The notes: generated by a model from the sequence alone, not told the origin. A stretch of DNA of 64,000 bases from Anaeromyxobacter sp. Fw109-5 (GCF_000017505.1 NC_009675.1:3853001-3917000), one strand, 5' to 3'. Counted from the first letter of the stretch, positions 25,380 to 34,634 are shown. Numbers and translations: made by a program.

Positions 25380-28187
25380 TCACCGGTGACGCCCTGGCGC
25401 ACCGTGCCGTTCCGACCTCCCTGCGGCGGGCTCGCCAGCCTCCTTGGCCGCTCGGCGCTTCCGATCGGCTGAGGGTGCGGCGGCCGCTGCCGCGCTGGGG
25501 CGCTTCTCCCACCGGACCTTGTCCGCGTCCTTGTCGTAGAAGAACCGGACGGTGTCACCCGACGTCACGCCGCCGCGCAGCATCGCGGAGGCGAGCTCGG
25601 TCTCCACGAGCGAGCGGATCTGGCGGCGCAGCTCGCGCGCTCCGTACTCCGGCTGGTATCCAATCTCGGCCAGGTGCTCCACGATCGAGTCGTCGAACTC
25701 CAGCGTCAGTCCCTGGCCGTGGGCGGTGCGCTTGACCCGCTCGAGCTGGAGGCCAACGATCTGCCGGATCTGCTCGCGGTCGAGCGCGTGGAAGACGATG
25801 ATCTCGTCGATCCGGTTCAGGAACTCTGGCCGCAGGTGGCGCCGGAGCACGTTCAGGAGCTCGTTCTTGAGCTGCGCGTAGTCCTTCTGCTGCGCGGGCG
25901 CCGCCCGGAGGTTCTCCTGGATGAGATCAGACCCGATGTTGCTCGTGGCGATGATGATGGCGTTGGCGAAGTCGACCACCCGGCCCTTGCCGTCCGTGAG
26001 CCGCCCGTCCTCGAGGACCTGCAGCAGCACGTTCTGGACGTCGAGGTGGGCCTTCTCGAACTCGTCGAGCAGGATCACGCTGTATGGCTTCCGCCGGACG
26101 CGCTCGGTGAGCTGTCCGCCCTCCTCGTACCCGACGTACCCCGGGGGCGCTCCGATGAGTCGCGCGACGGTGTGGCGCTCCATGTACTCGCTCATGTCGA
26201 TGCGGACCATCGCGTCCTCGTCCCCGAAGACGAGCTCCGCGAGCGCCCTCGCGAGCTCGGTTTTGCCGACGCCGGTGGGTCCGAGGAAGAAGAAGGTCGC
26301 GACCGGGCGGCGCCGGTCCTTGAGGCCCGCCCGCGCCAGCCGCACGGCCTCGCTCACTGCATGCACGGCCTCGTCCTGGCCGATCACGCGCTGGTGCAGC
26401 CGCTCCTCCATCTGAAGGAGGCGCTCCCGCTCTTCGGTGGTCAGCTCGGTGACCGGGATGCCGGTGAGCTTCGAGATGATCTCCGCCACGTGCTCGACGC
26501 GCACCTCGGCGCTCCCGGACCCGCGCGCCTTGTTCCACTCCGCGAGGTTCGCGTCGTACTCCTTCTGCCGTTCGTCGAGCCGCTCCTCCAAGCCCTTCGC
26601 GCGCTCGAAGTCCTTGCGGGAGGTGGCGTACTCCCGCTCGCGCCGGAGCTGCTGCAACTCGGTCTCCGCCTCCTGCAGCTCGGGCGTGCGCGACGTGAGC
26701 CGCAGCCGCACCCGCGCCGCCGCCTGGTCGATGAGGTCGATGGCCTTGTCGGGCAGGAATCGGTTGCTGATGTACCGATCCGACAGCTCGGCCGCCGCGG
26801 TGATCGCCTCGTCGGAGATGGTGACCTTGTGGTGGGCCTCGAAGCGGTCGCGCAGCCCGCGGAGGATCTGGACGGTCTGCTCCACCGTTGGCTCGGGCAC
26901 GATCACGGGCTGGAAGCGCCGCTCGAGGGCGGCGTCCTTCTCGATGTGCTTCTGGTACTCGTTCAACGTGGTCGCGCCGATGAGGTGCAGCTCGCCGCGC
27001 GCGAGCTGCGGCTTGAATGTGTTCGCGACGTCGAGCCCGCCCTCGCCGCCCGCCGCGCCCGCCCCGACGATGGTGTGCAGCTCGTCGATGAAGAGGATGA
27101 TCTTCTCCTGTTGGGCCGTCACCTCATCGAGCACCTGCTTCACCCGCTCCTCGAACTGCCCCCGATACTGGGTCCCAGCGACGAGCGAGTTCACCATCAG
27201 CTCGACGAGCCGCTTGTCGCGGAGCGCGTCCGGCACCTCGCCGTGGACGATCCGCTGGGCGAGCCCCTCGACGATCGCGGTCTTCCCGACGCCCGGCTCT
27301 CCGATGAGCACCGGGTTGTTCTTCTTGCGGCGGGCGAGGACCTCGGTGACCGTCTCGATTTCGGACGCCCGGCCGATGACCGGGTCGAGCTTGCCCTCGC
27401 GGGCGAGCCGGGTGATGTCGCGGCTGTACTTGTCGAGGTTGGGCGTGTCGCTCTTCTCCTCGAGCCGTCCTTCCTCCGCCCCCTTGCCGACGACGTGCAC
27501 CGTCTGCTGGCGCAGCGCCTGCGGGGTGAGGCCGTAACGGCGCAGGAGGTCCCCGGCGATCCCCTCCTCCTCGGCGAGACCTATGAGGAGGTGCTCCGGC
27601 CCGACGTAGCTGTGGCCGAGATCGCGGGACACGTGGAACGCGTGCTCGAGCGCCCCCTTCACCCGCGGCGAGACGCCGACCTGCTCGCGCCGGCCCTCCT
27701 TCGCCTCGCGGCGCGGGCTGATCTCGTCGAGCTGGCGCTTCAAGTCCTCCGGCGAGAGCTTGAACCGGCTCAGGATCGCCTGCACCACGTCGTTGTCGGC
27801 GAGGGCGAAGAGCAGGTGCTCGGAGTCCACGTCGCGCGCGCCGCGGTCGACCGCGGCACGCGCGGCCTGCTGCAGGATTTCCTCGCCCTGTGCGCTCAGG
27901 AACTCGGTGATGTCGACGGACTCGCGGTCGCGACGCCGGCGCTGGCGCCCGACGCCGCGCGGAGCGAGCCCCTCTTCACCGAAGAGCCCGCCCATGAGGT
28001 CATCCCCGAACAAGCCGCCTCCGAACAGCGACTCGAACGGCGTCGCGTTCTGCGCCTGCAGCCGCGCGTAGTCCTGCTCGCAGACGTTCATCGTCCGACG
28101 GCGGCCATTCTCGGAGACGGTCACCCGCACCGCAGCGGGCCTCCGATGGCAAATGTCGCACAGCGCTCCGGCATCACGTTCTGCCAT
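25380..28187 (-). CDS. clpK: ClpK/ClpG-type stand-alone disaggregase (AAA+ ATPase)
   Basis: The 935-residue HSP100 protein begins with a Cys cluster (C10, C13, C36) followed by a Gly/Phe-rich linker, an N-terminal extension of the kind seen in ClpK/ClpG and absent from ClpB or ClpC. Then come two Clp N-repeats (about 100-235), AAA-1 with Walker A GEPGVGKT (296-303) and ILFIDELHTIVGAG, a short middle domain (EYATSRKDFERAKGLEERL), and AAA-2 with GPTGVGKTELARALAE, RIDMSEYME and TSNIGSDL. The C-terminus is a basic Ala/Arg tail. ClpG/ClpK dissolves heat-made aggregates without DnaK and gives extreme heat tolerance. GGGAGGT precedes the ATG; hdeD and hsp20 lie immediately upstream. Confidence 0.9.
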   Translation of the reverse strand: MAERDAGALCDICHRRPAAVRVTVSENGRRRTMNVCEQDYARLQAQNATPFESLFGGGLFGDDLMGGLFGEEGLAPRGVGRQRRRRDRESVDITEFLSAQGEEILQQAARAAVDRGARDVDSEHLLFALADNDVVQAILSRFKLSPEDLKRQLDEISPRREAKEGRREQVGVSPRVKGALEHAFHVSRDLGHSYVGPEHLLIGLAEEEGIAGDLLRRYGLTPQALRQQTVHVVGKGAEEGRLEEKSDTPNLDKYSRDITRLAREGKLDPVIGRASEIETVTEVLARRKKNNPVLIGEPGVGKTAIVEGLAQRIVHGEVPDALRDKRLVELMVNSLVAGTQYRGQFEERVKQVLDEVTAQQEKIILFIDELHTIVGAGAAGGEGGLDVANTFKPQLARGELHLIGATTLNEYQKHIEKDAALERRFQPVIVPEPTVEQTVQILRGLRDRFEAHHKVTISDEAITAAAELSDRYISNRFLPDKAIDLIDQAAARVRLRLTSRTPELQEAETELQQLRREREYATSRKDFERAKGLEERLDERQKEYDANLAEWNKARGSGSAEVRVEHVAEIISKLTGIPVTELTTEERERLLQMEERLHQRVIGQDEAVHAVSEAVRLARAGLKDRRRPVATFFFLGPTGVGKTELARALAELVFGDEDAMVRIDMSEYMERHTVARLIGAPPGYVGYEEGGQLTERVRRKPYSVILLDEFEKAHLDVQNVLLQVLEDGRLTDGKGRVVDFANAIIIATSNIGSDLIQENLRAAPAQQKDYAQLKNELLNVLRRHLRPEFLNRIDEIIVFHALDREQIRQIVGLQLERVKRTAHGQGLTLEFDDSIVEHLAEIGYQPEYGARELRRQIRSLVETELASAMLRGGVTSGDTVRFFYDKDADKVRWEKRPSAAAAAAPSADRKRRAAKEAGEPAAGRSERHGAPGRHR

Positions 28188-28268
28188 GACGTACCTCCCT
28201 CGCCCGGCCCTTCCGGCCGTGGCTTCATCCCGACCCCTTCTCCGCCGGCCGCTCCAGGCCGAGGGCTC

Positions 28269-28895
28269 TCACCTCGTCACCGGGACGGCCCCGGGGGGCG
28301 CCTCGCGCGTGGACGACCGTCCCCACGACCGCAGGCGCACGCCCAGCGCGATGAGGAGCGCGCCGAAGACGATCGCGTACGCGCCGATCCAGAGGACCAC
28401 CGCGAGCGCGCCCGCCCCGGGGAACAGGACGAGGAGCACGCCGAAAGCGATCGACAGGACTCCCGCGAGCACGAGCAGCCACTCGCCCCTGATCTGCTTC
28501 CGGAGCCGCACCGCCGCGATCACCTGCGCGATCCCGGTGACGATCGCCCAGGCGGCGATGACGACCAGGAGCGCGAGGGCGGTGATTCCCGGCAACACTA
28601 GCGTGAGCACCCCGGCGACGATGCTCGCGATGCCCTCGAACACGAGCGATCCCCAGCGCTGCTCGCCGGCTGGCTTCCGCGCGGCGAGGATGAGGTCGAT
28701 GGCCCCGTTCACGATCGCGTACGCGCCGAACATCACGACGAGGGCGAACAGGCTCGCCCCCGGCCAGATGAACGTGAGGATCCCGAAGATCACTCCTGCG
28801 ACGCCGCGCAGGACGAGCGTCCACCAGCGCTCGGCCAGCACCATCGCCGCCCGCGCGTGCATTCCCGTCGGAGGCGCTCCCGTCATCGAGGTCAT
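28269..28895 (-). CDS. hdeD: HdeD family acid-resistance membrane protein
   Basis: The 208-residue protein has six hydrophobic helices in three helical hairpins with the repeated pattern WxLVLRGVxGVIFGILTFIWP, LVFEGIASIVAGVLTLVLPG and LVLAGVLSIAFGVLLVLFPG, each followed by an ALxxxxxAYAIVxG-type helix. This repeat is diagnostic of the HdeD family, inner-membrane proteins needed for acid resistance at high cell density in E. coli and standard in stress-tolerance loci. The start has GGGAGG upstream. It sits 35 bp after hsp20 and 81 bp before clpK, so the three likely form one operon. Confidence 0.9.
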   Translation of the reverse strand: MTSMTGAPPTGMHARAAMVLAERWWTLVLRGVAGVIFGILTFIWPGASLFALVVMFGAYAIVNGAIDLILAARKPAGEQRWGSLVFEGIASIVAGVLTLVLPGITALALLVVIAAWAIVTGIAQVIAAVRLRKQIRGEWLLVLAGVLSIAFGVLLVLFPGAGALAVVLWIGAYAIVFGALLIALGVRLRSWGRSSTREAPPGAVPVTR

Positions 28896-28930
28896 GTCGC
28901 CCTCCCGTTGTCCGTGCAGGCGGCACGGCG

Positions 28931-29617
28931 TCAGTGCATGCTCGCCTGCTTGCCTTCCTGAATCTCGACGCGCTTCCCGCGAGCCTTCTCCTCCGACGTC
29001 CGAAGCGACACCTCGAGCACGCCGTTCTCGAAGTGCGCCTCGGCGGTGTCCGGATCGACGCCCTCGGGCAGCGGGATGACGCGACTGAACGCTCCGTAGA
29101 TGCGCTCGGCGCGGTACGTCCCGGACCTCTCGACCTCTCGTTCCTGGCGGCGCTCGCCCTCGATCACGAGCGCTCCGTCCTGGACCTCCACGCGGACGTC
29201 GTCCTTCGAGAGCCCTGGCAGATCGGCCCGAACCACGAGCTTCCCCTCACGCTCGAACACGTCGACGTCCGGCGCCCAGAACGCCTCGCGACCTGCCGAC
29301 CGCCGTTGCATCTCGCGCCTGCCCATCGAGGCCTCCCCGCCCCGGGACCCGAACTCCTCGAACAGGCGATCGAGGTCGTCCATCATCCGGCGCATGAACG
29401 AGAACGGGCTCGCCCCGAATCCCGGGATCGCGAGCGCGCCGGGCTCGTACCACGCGCGCCGCGAGAGGCCCCGGGACGTCTCCCGCTCTCCGCCTTCCCG
29501 CTGCTGCGACGGCCCGCCGGCCGCTCGCGCCTGTTGCTCGCTGCCCTTTGCTCCCCCCTGTGCCTGACCCTTCTTTGCCGACTCGTCGGTGCCACCGGCG
29601 GTGCTCTCGTTCGGCAT
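28931..29617 (-). CDS. hsp20: Small heat-shock protein, Hsp20 family (long N-terminal arm)
   Basis: The 228-residue alpha-crystallin protein has a hydrophilic Gly/Gln/Ser-rich N-terminal 70 residues, then FSFMRRMMDDLDRLFEEFG and the alpha-crystallin domain (about 115-215): VDVFEREGKLVVRADLPGLS, DDVRVEVQDGALVIEGER, and AHFENGVLEVSL. The tail has no clear IxI motif. sHsps hold unfolding proteins for a disaggregase, here presumably the ClpK encoded two genes downstream. GGGGAG precedes the ATG at 29615-29617. The upstream DNA has an AT-rich island (around 29685-29705) unusual for this genome and is the likely promoter of the cluster. No CIRCE repeat is visible. Confidence 0.92.
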   Translation of the reverse strand: MPNESTAGGTDESAKKGQAQGGAKGSEQQARAAGGPSQQREGGERETSRGLSRRAWYEPGALAIPGFGASPFSFMRRMMDDLDRLFEEFGSRGGEASMGRREMQRRSAGREAFWAPDVDVFEREGKLVVRADLPGLSKDDVRVEVQDGALVIEGERRQEREVERSGTYRAERIYGAFSRVIPLPEGVDPDTAEAHFENGVLEVSLRTSEEKARGKRVEIQEGKQASMH

Positions 29618-29860
29618 GATTTCTCCCCTGCGGGCGCAGAATCCCAGCGCCCACCCAGCGCAAAGCCCTGAACGTCGGGATCTTTGGCGTTGATGATAAC
29701 TATGGACACGCCGGGTCGGGCGGAGCCCCACAGCCCCTAAGCGCCGCGAGCGAGAGCGCGCTCGGTCTTCACCGCGCGTCTGCGCTCCGCCTCGACGTAC
29801 GCGCCGGAGCGCGGCGCTGGCACGGGCGAGCTGCCCCGACAACTGGACCACGACGCTCGC
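29618..29860 (-). promoter_or_regulatory. Upstream region of the hsp20-hdeD-clpK operon
   Basis: This stretch has no supported gene. On the minus strand, 70-90 bases before the hsp20 start, lies ATAGTTATCATCAACGCCAA, the most AT-rich run in the neighbourhood and a plausible -10 region. I cannot assign a sigma factor, and no inverted repeat of the HrcA/CIRCE type is visible. Confidence 0.35.
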
Positions 29861-30015
29861 CTACAGCGTGACCGCGAGCTGGTCGACGACCTCCCGCACG
29901 CCCGGCGCGAGCCAGGCCTCGCGCTTGGCCTCCTCCTTTTCGCCGCACACAACGCCCAGGACGTCCTCGAGCACCTCCACCCGCAGCTCGCCGTCCGGAG
30001 AGTGGTCGACGATCG
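29861..30015 (-). pseudogene. C-terminal remnant of a BON-domain protein
   Basis: The stretch ends in KEEAKREAWLAPGVREVVDQ and LAVTL with a TAG at 29861, almost the same as the end of the intact BON protein at 32989. Only the last BON repeat (about 50 codons, from VDHSPDGELRVEV) is present; upstream sequence to 30228 is Arg-rich and matches nothing I know. It is a direct repeat of roughly 85 bp with the end of the other BON gene, enclosing LOG, zwf and usp. Confidence 0.6.
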
Positions 30016-30228
30016 CCCTTCCGACCGGCAGGCGCAGCTCTCTCGCGATGGCTGCGGGCGAGCGGCGGATTCCGCGCCCCCGAGAGGAGCACCGGTTCCA
30101 TCGCCTCCTGGGGCGACCAAACCTGGTCATCGCGTCCCGGGCACGTCGTCTCGGGCGGCGTCCGGCGCCCCTGCTCGCCGTGGGGATCGTCCACACCATG
30201 AGGCCAGGGCACGAGAAGGAAGCACGTC

Positions 30229-30984
30229 ATGAAGCCGCAGCTCGCATACGAGGACCTGGAGTTCCTGCGCAGCGACGAGGCGCGGCCGCTCCGGATCCTC
30301 GCGGAGTACCTCGGGCCCTTGCGGCGCTTTCATCGCGAGAACATCGCGGACACGATCGTCTTCTTCGGGTCGGCTCGGCTCGATTCGAGCGGCCCGCTCG
30401 GTCGCTACTACGACGAGGCGCGAGAGCTCGCCCGTCGGGTGACCGCGTGGTCGAAGAGCCTGCCGTCACACGCGCGCCGATTCATCGTCTGCTCGGGCGG
30501 AGGTGGGGGGATCATGGAGGCGGCCAACCGCGGCGCCTCCGATGCAGGCGGATTGACCATCGGTCTCAACATCGGCCTGCCGCACGAGCAGCGGCCGAAC
30601 CGCTGGGTGACGCGCCAGTTGTCCATCCAGTTCAACTACTTCTTCATGCGGAAGCTCTGGTTCGCGTACCTGGCGCGCGCGCTGGTGGTCTTCCCGGGAG
30701 GCTTCGGCACGCTGGACGAGCTGATGGAGATCCTGACCCTCGCCCAGACGCGCAAGCTCGATCGGCGGATCCCCGTCCTCCTCTACGGGCCCCGCTACTG
30801 GAACGAGATCGTCAACTTCGAGGCCCTAGTCCACCACGGCATGATCGCGAGGGAAGACCTCGATCTGTTCGCGTTCGTGGACGACCCGGCCACCGCCCTC
30901 CGCCTCCTGCAGGCGAGGCTCGCGCCGGTTCCGGAAGAGGCCGCCCCCGCCCTGGCGCACTCGCGGACGCCTGACGAACCTTGA
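30229..30984 (+). CDS. LOG family protein (nucleoside 5'-monophosphate phosphoribohydrolase-like)
   Basis: The 251-residue Rossmann-like protein has [20 protein letters not shown] (residues 45-64), [20 protein letters not shown] (about 88-107) and the family signature [20 protein letters not shown] (about 158-177). LOG proteins release bases from nucleotide monophosphates; plant members activate cytokinins. It is longer than simple LOG (about 190 residues) and matches the larger TIGR00730-type bacterial branch. The stop lies 4 bases before zwf, so the two are translationally close and likely co-expressed. Its role in a stress operon is unknown; nucleotide turnover is a reasonable guess. Confidence 0.9.
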   Translation: MKPQLAYEDLEFLRSDEARPLRILAEYLGPLRRFHRENIADTIVFFGSARLDSSGPLGRYYDEARELARRVTAWSKSLPSHARRFIVCSGGGGGIMEAANRGASDAGGLTIGLNIGLPHEQRPNRWVTRQLSIQFNYFFMRKLWFAYLARALVVFPGGFGTLDELMEILTLAQTRKLDRRIPVLLYGPRYWNEIVNFEALVHHGMIAREDLDLFAFVDDPATALRLLQARLAPVPEEAAPALAHSRTPDEP

Positions 30985-30988
30985 ATCC

Positions 30989-32506
30989 ATGCCCCGCTGC
31001 CCGCCCGACCTGGAGTGCCCCGCCGACCCGTGCGCCATCGTCATCTTCGGCGCCACGGGCGACCTCACGAGGCGCAAGCTCCTCCCGTCGCTGTACCACT
31101 TGTGGACGAACGGGCTGCTGCCCCGCGACTTCGCGCTCGTCGGCGTGGTCCGCAGCCCCATGGACGACGACGGCCTCCGCGACCTGCTGAGCGTCGCCGT
31201 CCGCGAGTTCTCGGCGCGGCCCGTCGACGCCGCGGCGTGGGCCGAGTTCCGAGCCCGCATCCACTGCGTGGCGTGCGACGTCGAGAGACCCGAGACCTTT
31301 CGCCTCCTGGGCGAGCGCCTCGCCGAGCTCGATCGCGAGCACCGCACCGGCGGCAACGCGGTCTTCTACCTGGCGACGCCCCCCGACGCGTTCGTGCCGA
31401 TCGTGCGCAGGCTCGGCGAGGCGGGCCTCCCCCGCGAGGAGGCCGGCCGCTGGCGCCGTGTCGTCGTCGAGAAGCCGCTCGGGTACGACCTCGACAGCGC
31501 GCGCGCGCTCAACGACGCGCTCACGGCGGTACTGCGCGAGGAGCAGATCTTCCGCATCGACCACTACCTCGGCAAGGAGACGGTCCAGAACATCCTCGTG
31601 TTCCGGTTCGCGAACGGCATCTTCGAGCCGGTGTGGAACCGCCGCTACGTCGACAACGTCCAGATCACGGTCGCGGAGGAGCTGGGCGTCGAGGGACGCG
31701 GAGCCTACTTCGAGCGCGCGGGGGTCCTCCGGGACGTCATCGAAAACCACGTGTTCCAGCTCCTCACGCTCGTCGCGATGGAGCCGCCCTCCACCCTGGC
31801 CGCCGAGGCGGTGCGTAACGAGAAGGTGAAGGTGCTCGACGCGATCCGCCCCATGCAGCCCGAGGAGATCCTCGCGGCGGCCGTCCGTGGCCAGTACGGC
31901 GAGGGCGTGGTGAACGGGCGCCCCGTGCCGGCCTACCGGCAGGAGAAGGGCGTCTCGCCTCGGTCCAGTACCGAGACCTTCGCGGCGCTCCGGCTCCTCG
32001 TGGACAACTGGCGATGGGCGAGCGTCCCCTTCTACGTGAGGGCCGGGAAGCGGCTCGCGCGGCGCGAGACGATCATATGCACCGAGTTCAAGAGCCCGCC
32101 GCTCCAGCTCTTCCGCGGCGCCGGGGTGGAGAGCATCGACCGCAACCGCCTCGAGATGCGCATCCAGCCCGACGAGGGCATCGCGCTCAAGATGAAGGCC
32201 AAGATCCCGGGACAGCTCATCCGGCTGGCGGACGTGGACCTCCGCTTCAGCTACGAGGACTTCGGGCCGCAGGTGCCCGCCACCGGGTACGAGCGCCTCC
32301 TCTACGACTGCATGGTCGGGGACGCGACCCTCTTCCACCGCTGGGACGAGGTCGAGGCCGCCTGGCGCATCGTCACGCCCATCCTCGACCTGTGGGCGAG
32401 CCTGCCCCCCCGAGACTTCCCGAACTACCCGGCGGGCGGCTGGGGTCCGCCGGCGGGCGACGCGCTCCTGCGCAGGGACGGCCGCCGATGGGTGAACCCA
32501 GCCTGA
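30989..32506 (+). CDS. zwf: Glucose-6-phosphate 1-dehydrogenase
   Basis: The 505-residue enzyme has the NADP site [20 protein letters not shown] (17-36), [15 protein letters not shown] (about 160), the active-site [13 protein letters not shown] and [17 protein letters not shown] motifs, and the C-terminal domain through [16 protein letters not shown]. It oxidises glucose-6-phosphate to 6-phosphogluconolactone and yields NADPH. The gene lies between LOG and usp on the same strand, with short gaps, so the three form a likely operon. No lactonase or intact 6-phosphogluconate dehydrogenase gene is nearby; only a gnd fragment at 20685-20777. As island cargo it may raise reducing power for redox stress. 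Confidence 0.95.
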   Translation: MPRCPPDLECPADPCAIVIFGATGDLTRRKLLPSLYHLWTNGLLPRDFALVGVVRSPMDDDGLRDLLSVAVREFSARPVDAAAWAEFRARIHCVACDVERPETFRLLGERLAELDREHRTGGNAVFYLATPPDAFVPIVRRLGEAGLPREEAGRWRRVVVEKPLGYDLDSARALNDALTAVLREEQIFRIDHYLGKETVQNILVFRFANGIFEPVWNRRYVDNVQITVAEELGVEGRGAYFERAGVLRDVIENHVFQLLTLVAMEPPSTLAAEAVRNEKVKVLDAIRPMQPEEILAAAVRGQYGEGVVNGRPVPAYRQEKGVSPRSSTETFAALRLLVDNWRWASVPFYVRAGKRLARRETIICTEFKSPPLQLFRGAGVESIDRNRLEMRIQPDEGIALKMKAKIPGQLIRLADVDLRFSYEDFGPQVPATGYERLLYDCMVGDATLFHRWDEVEAAWRIVTPILDLWASLPPRDFPNYPAGGWGPPAGDALLRRDGRRWVNPA

Positions 32507-32528
32507 CACGACCTCGGAGGCGTGTGTC

Positions 32529-32999
32529 ATGGGGGACTGGAAGACGTTCTGCTGCGCGCTCGATTTCTCTGAGCACTCGCGGCTCGCGATGCAGGAGGCC
32601 GCCGAGCTCACGCGCCGGCTCGACGGGCAGCTCGAGCTGCTCCACGTGCACCCGCTGCCTCCGCCGACGGTCGCCATCGAGGCGCTCCCGGCATCGCCCG
32701 ACGTGCTCGAGACCGTGCTCCGCGAGCTCCGGGAGACGATGGCGCCGTGGGAGGAGGAGGCGGCGCGAATCGCCGGGCGCCCGGTTCGCTCGACGGTCAC
32801 ACCGGGCAGCCCCGCCGACGAGATCGTGCGATTCGCGCGCGAGCGGGCGACGGACGTCGTGGTGCTCGGGACCCACGGCCGGGCGGGCCTCGCGCGGCTC
32901 CTGCTCGGATCGGTGGCCGAGCGAGTCGTGCGCGAGGCGCCCTGCCCCGTGCTCGTGATCCGGCGGCGCGAGACGGCTCGTTCCGCCCCTACAACGTGA
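32529..32999 (+). CDS. Universal stress protein, UspA family
   Basis: The 156-residue single-domain USP starts CCALDFSEHSRLAMQEAAEL and ends with the ATP-binding type motif VVLGTHGRAGLARLLLGSVA followed by ERVVREAPCPVLVIRR. The G-x2-G-x9-G-S/T pattern is present, so ATP binding is expected. GGAGG precedes the ATG at 32529. Its stop overlaps the convergent BON-domain gene by 11 bp. Two fragments of the same gene lie elsewhere in the island (22767 and 46649), pointing to segmental copying. The cellular role is general stress endurance; the exact partner is unknown. Confidence 0.93.
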   Translation: MGDWKTFCCALDFSEHSRLAMQEAAELTRRLDGQLELLHVHPLPPPTVAIEALPASPDVLETVLRELRETMAPWEEEAARIAGRPVRSTVTPGSPADEIVRFARERATDVVVLGTHGRAGLARLLLGSVAERVVREAPCPVLVIRRRETARSAPTT

Positions 33000-33642
33000 C
33001 CAAGAGCTGGTCGACGACCTCGCGGACGCCGGGCGCGAGCCAGGCTTCGCGCTTCGCCTCCTCCTTCTCGTACCAGGAATGGACGCGCCCCTTGAGTACG
33101 ACGCGACCGTCCTGGACGTCGACCGTGATGTTCTTCGCGTCGGTCTCGGCGGCGCGGACGAGCGCCTCTTCGATCCGGCGCTTCACGTCCTCGGGGTTGG
33201 TCTTCGGCTTCACCATGATCTGGTTGAGAACGCCTTTCACCCCCGTGATGTCGCGAACCTTCTGCTCGGCCGCTTCCCTCTGGTAGTTCCACTCCACCTC
33301 ACCGTGGAGCGTGATCCAGCCCTGGTCGACCGTGAGCTTCACGGTGTCGGGGATGTCCCACGAGTACTCCAGGGTCTGCCTCGCCGCCTTCGCGATGTCC
33401 TCGTCCGACCGTTCGCTCGCGGCGGCCAGCTTCACCTCGAGCTTGTTGACGACAGCCTTCACGCCCGCGACTCGTAGCGCGATCTCCTCTGCGGTCCACT
33501 TCTTCGTATAGCTCTCGACCGTGCCGACCAGGGTCACCACGCCGTCCTTGACGGTGACTCCGATCTCCGTCGGCCGGATCCGGGCGTCCCACTCGAACTC
33601 CTGGAGGACGCTCCGCTGGATATCCTCGTCTCTGAGAACCAT
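32989..33642 (-). CDS. BON-domain protein with three BON repeats
   Basis: The 217-residue soluble protein consists of three consecutive BON domains of about 70 residues: IQRSVLQEFEWDARI...GVVTLVGTVESYTKKW, IAKAARQTLEYSWDI...GWITLHGEVEWNYQRE, and VKRRIEEALVRAAET...GRVVLKGRVHSWYEKE. Each has the conserved Gly and the G-V/A-V-N/D-x-L/I strand. No signal peptide is seen, unlike OsmY, so it is probably cytoplasmic. BON proteins bind phospholipids and are linked to osmotic and envelope stress. GGAGGG precedes the ATG at 33640-33642. The last 11 bp overlap the end of usp on the other strand. Confidence 0.92.
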   Translation of the reverse strand: MVLRDEDIQRSVLQEFEWDARIRPTEIGVTVKDGVVTLVGTVESYTKKWTAEEIALRVAGVKAVVNKLEVKLAAASERSDEDIAKAARQTLEYSWDIPDTVKLTVDQGWITLHGEVEWNYQREAAEQKVRDITGVKGVLNQIMVKPKTNPEDVKRRIEEALVRAAETDAKNITVDVQDGRVVLKGRVHSWYEKEEAKREAWLAPGVREVVDQLLVTL

Positions 33643-33734
33643 GTCTACCCTCCTCACTGCGACGTTCCGGCTCGCTCGCTGCGCGAGCGGGATTCTCGTC
33701 TGCTCAATCTGCTGCGCACGGCTCCGAGGTGCAT

Positions 33735-33904
33735 CCGTCGCCTGCGTGCTCGCGCTCGCCGCTTGTGCCACACAGCAGACCGGCAGCGGGACGGGGCTCG
33801 GGGTGGCGCAGACGGGCACGCCTGTCCCATTCGACTGGGCGAGCGACGACGGTCGGTGGACAGACCGGCACGATGACCGCAAGGGTGCGTTTCGTGCGGG
33901 TTGA
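33735..33904 (+). pseudogene. Lipoprotein gene fragment
   Basis: The plus-strand frame gives ACVLALAACATQQTGSGTG and then QTGTPVPFDWASDDGR, resembling the lipobox and first residues of a small envelope lipoprotein. No start codon suits it and the frame is lost shortly afterward (GQTGTMTA continues in another frame), ending at TGA 33902. The remainder of the 33643-34095 gap contains another short coding-like piece (KLADWTLERADEVALILASW, ending near 34065) that I cannot name. The gap also must hold the divergent promoters for the BON and DUF2267 genes. Confidence 0.35.
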
Positions 33905-34095
33905 TTCTGAGGCGTCCGAGTCCATCCTTCGGGCGTGGCGCTCTTTCGGGATCGACGCGACGCGGGTGAGAAGCTCGCGGACTGGACGCTCGAGCGAGCC
34001 GATGAGGTCGCGCTAATCCTCGCGAGCTGGGGCTCGTCCGGGGCCGCGGCGGAGAGTGCGCCGTGATGGCGTTCGTTTCGTGAACGGAGAAGACA

Positions 34096-34524
34096 ATGCC
34101 GAACACAGGACATCCCTCATTCGACAAGACCGTCGAGAAGACCAATCGAATCCTCAAGGACATCGAGCAGGCCATGCAGTGGCCGAAGGAGCGGCGAAGC
34201 CAGTCGTACGCCGCTCTGAGGGCGGTCCTGCACGCGATACGTGACCGCCTGACCGTCGAGGAGGCCGCTCAGTTCGCGGCCCAGCTGCCTATGCTGGTCC
34301 GCGGCCTCTACTACGAGGGCTGGGACCCGACCCGCGTCCCGAGGAAGATGAGCCGGGCACAGCTCCTCGAGCGCGTCCAGCAGGAGTTCCCCTACAGCGT
34401 CGAGGGCGGCGTCGAGCGGCTTGTCCACGAGGTCCTCCAGGCGCTCAGGCGCCACCTCACCGAGGGGGAGTGGGAAGACGTCGAGTCCAGCATGCCCAAG
34501 GACCTCGTCCCGCTGATGCAGTAA
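34096..34524 (+). CDS. DUF2267 domain protein
   Basis: The 142-residue protein is recognisable as DUF2267: FDKTVEKTNRILKDIEQAMQ at the start, YAALRAVLHAIRDRLTVEEA (42-61), FAAQLPMLVRGLYYEGWDP (64-82), and a second copy of the helical unit, VERLVHEVLQALRRHLTEGE. It is all-helical and cytoplasmic. The function is unknown, but such genes commonly occur with Hsp20, USP, BON and CBS-domain genes in environmental stress islands, and this location is another case. GGAGAAG precedes the ATG. A perfect inverted repeat at 34605-34634 probably terminates it. Confidence 0.88.
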   Translation: MPNTGHPSFDKTVEKTNRILKDIEQAMQWPKERRSQSYAALRAVLHAIRDRLTVEEAAQFAAQLPMLVRGLYYEGWDPTRVPRKMSRAQLLERVQQEFPYSVEGGVERLVHEVLQALRRHLTEGEWEDVESSMPKDLVPLMQ

Positions 34525-34604
34525 TCCCCCCGCGCAGTACCCGTCACCGCGCGCGGCACCGCCAGGTGCCCCCGGCCTCCGCGCTGGCCGTATCCCCCCG
34601 GAGC

Positions 34605-34634
34605 TCGGCCGTCGATCGTCCGATCGACGGCCGA
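34605..34634. terminator. Bidirectional terminator hairpin
   Basis: A 14-bp perfect inverted repeat (TCGGCCGTCGATCG and CGATCGACGGCCGA) around a 2-base centre lies between the ends of two convergent genes, DUF2267 and the GH13 enzyme. It would work on both strands. T runs are weak, as is usual in this GC range. Confidence 0.65.

Noticed and set aside
25674-28601. 975-codon plus-strand frame opposite clpK
   Set aside because: The minus strand encodes complete AAA+ domains; the plus frame has no family features.
29618-29709. Alternative short protein starting GTG at 29709 (SIVIINAKDPDVQGFALGG)
   Set aside because: It overlaps the hsp20 start in another frame and turns into Arg/Ser-rich sequence; the AT-rich part is better read as promoter DNA.
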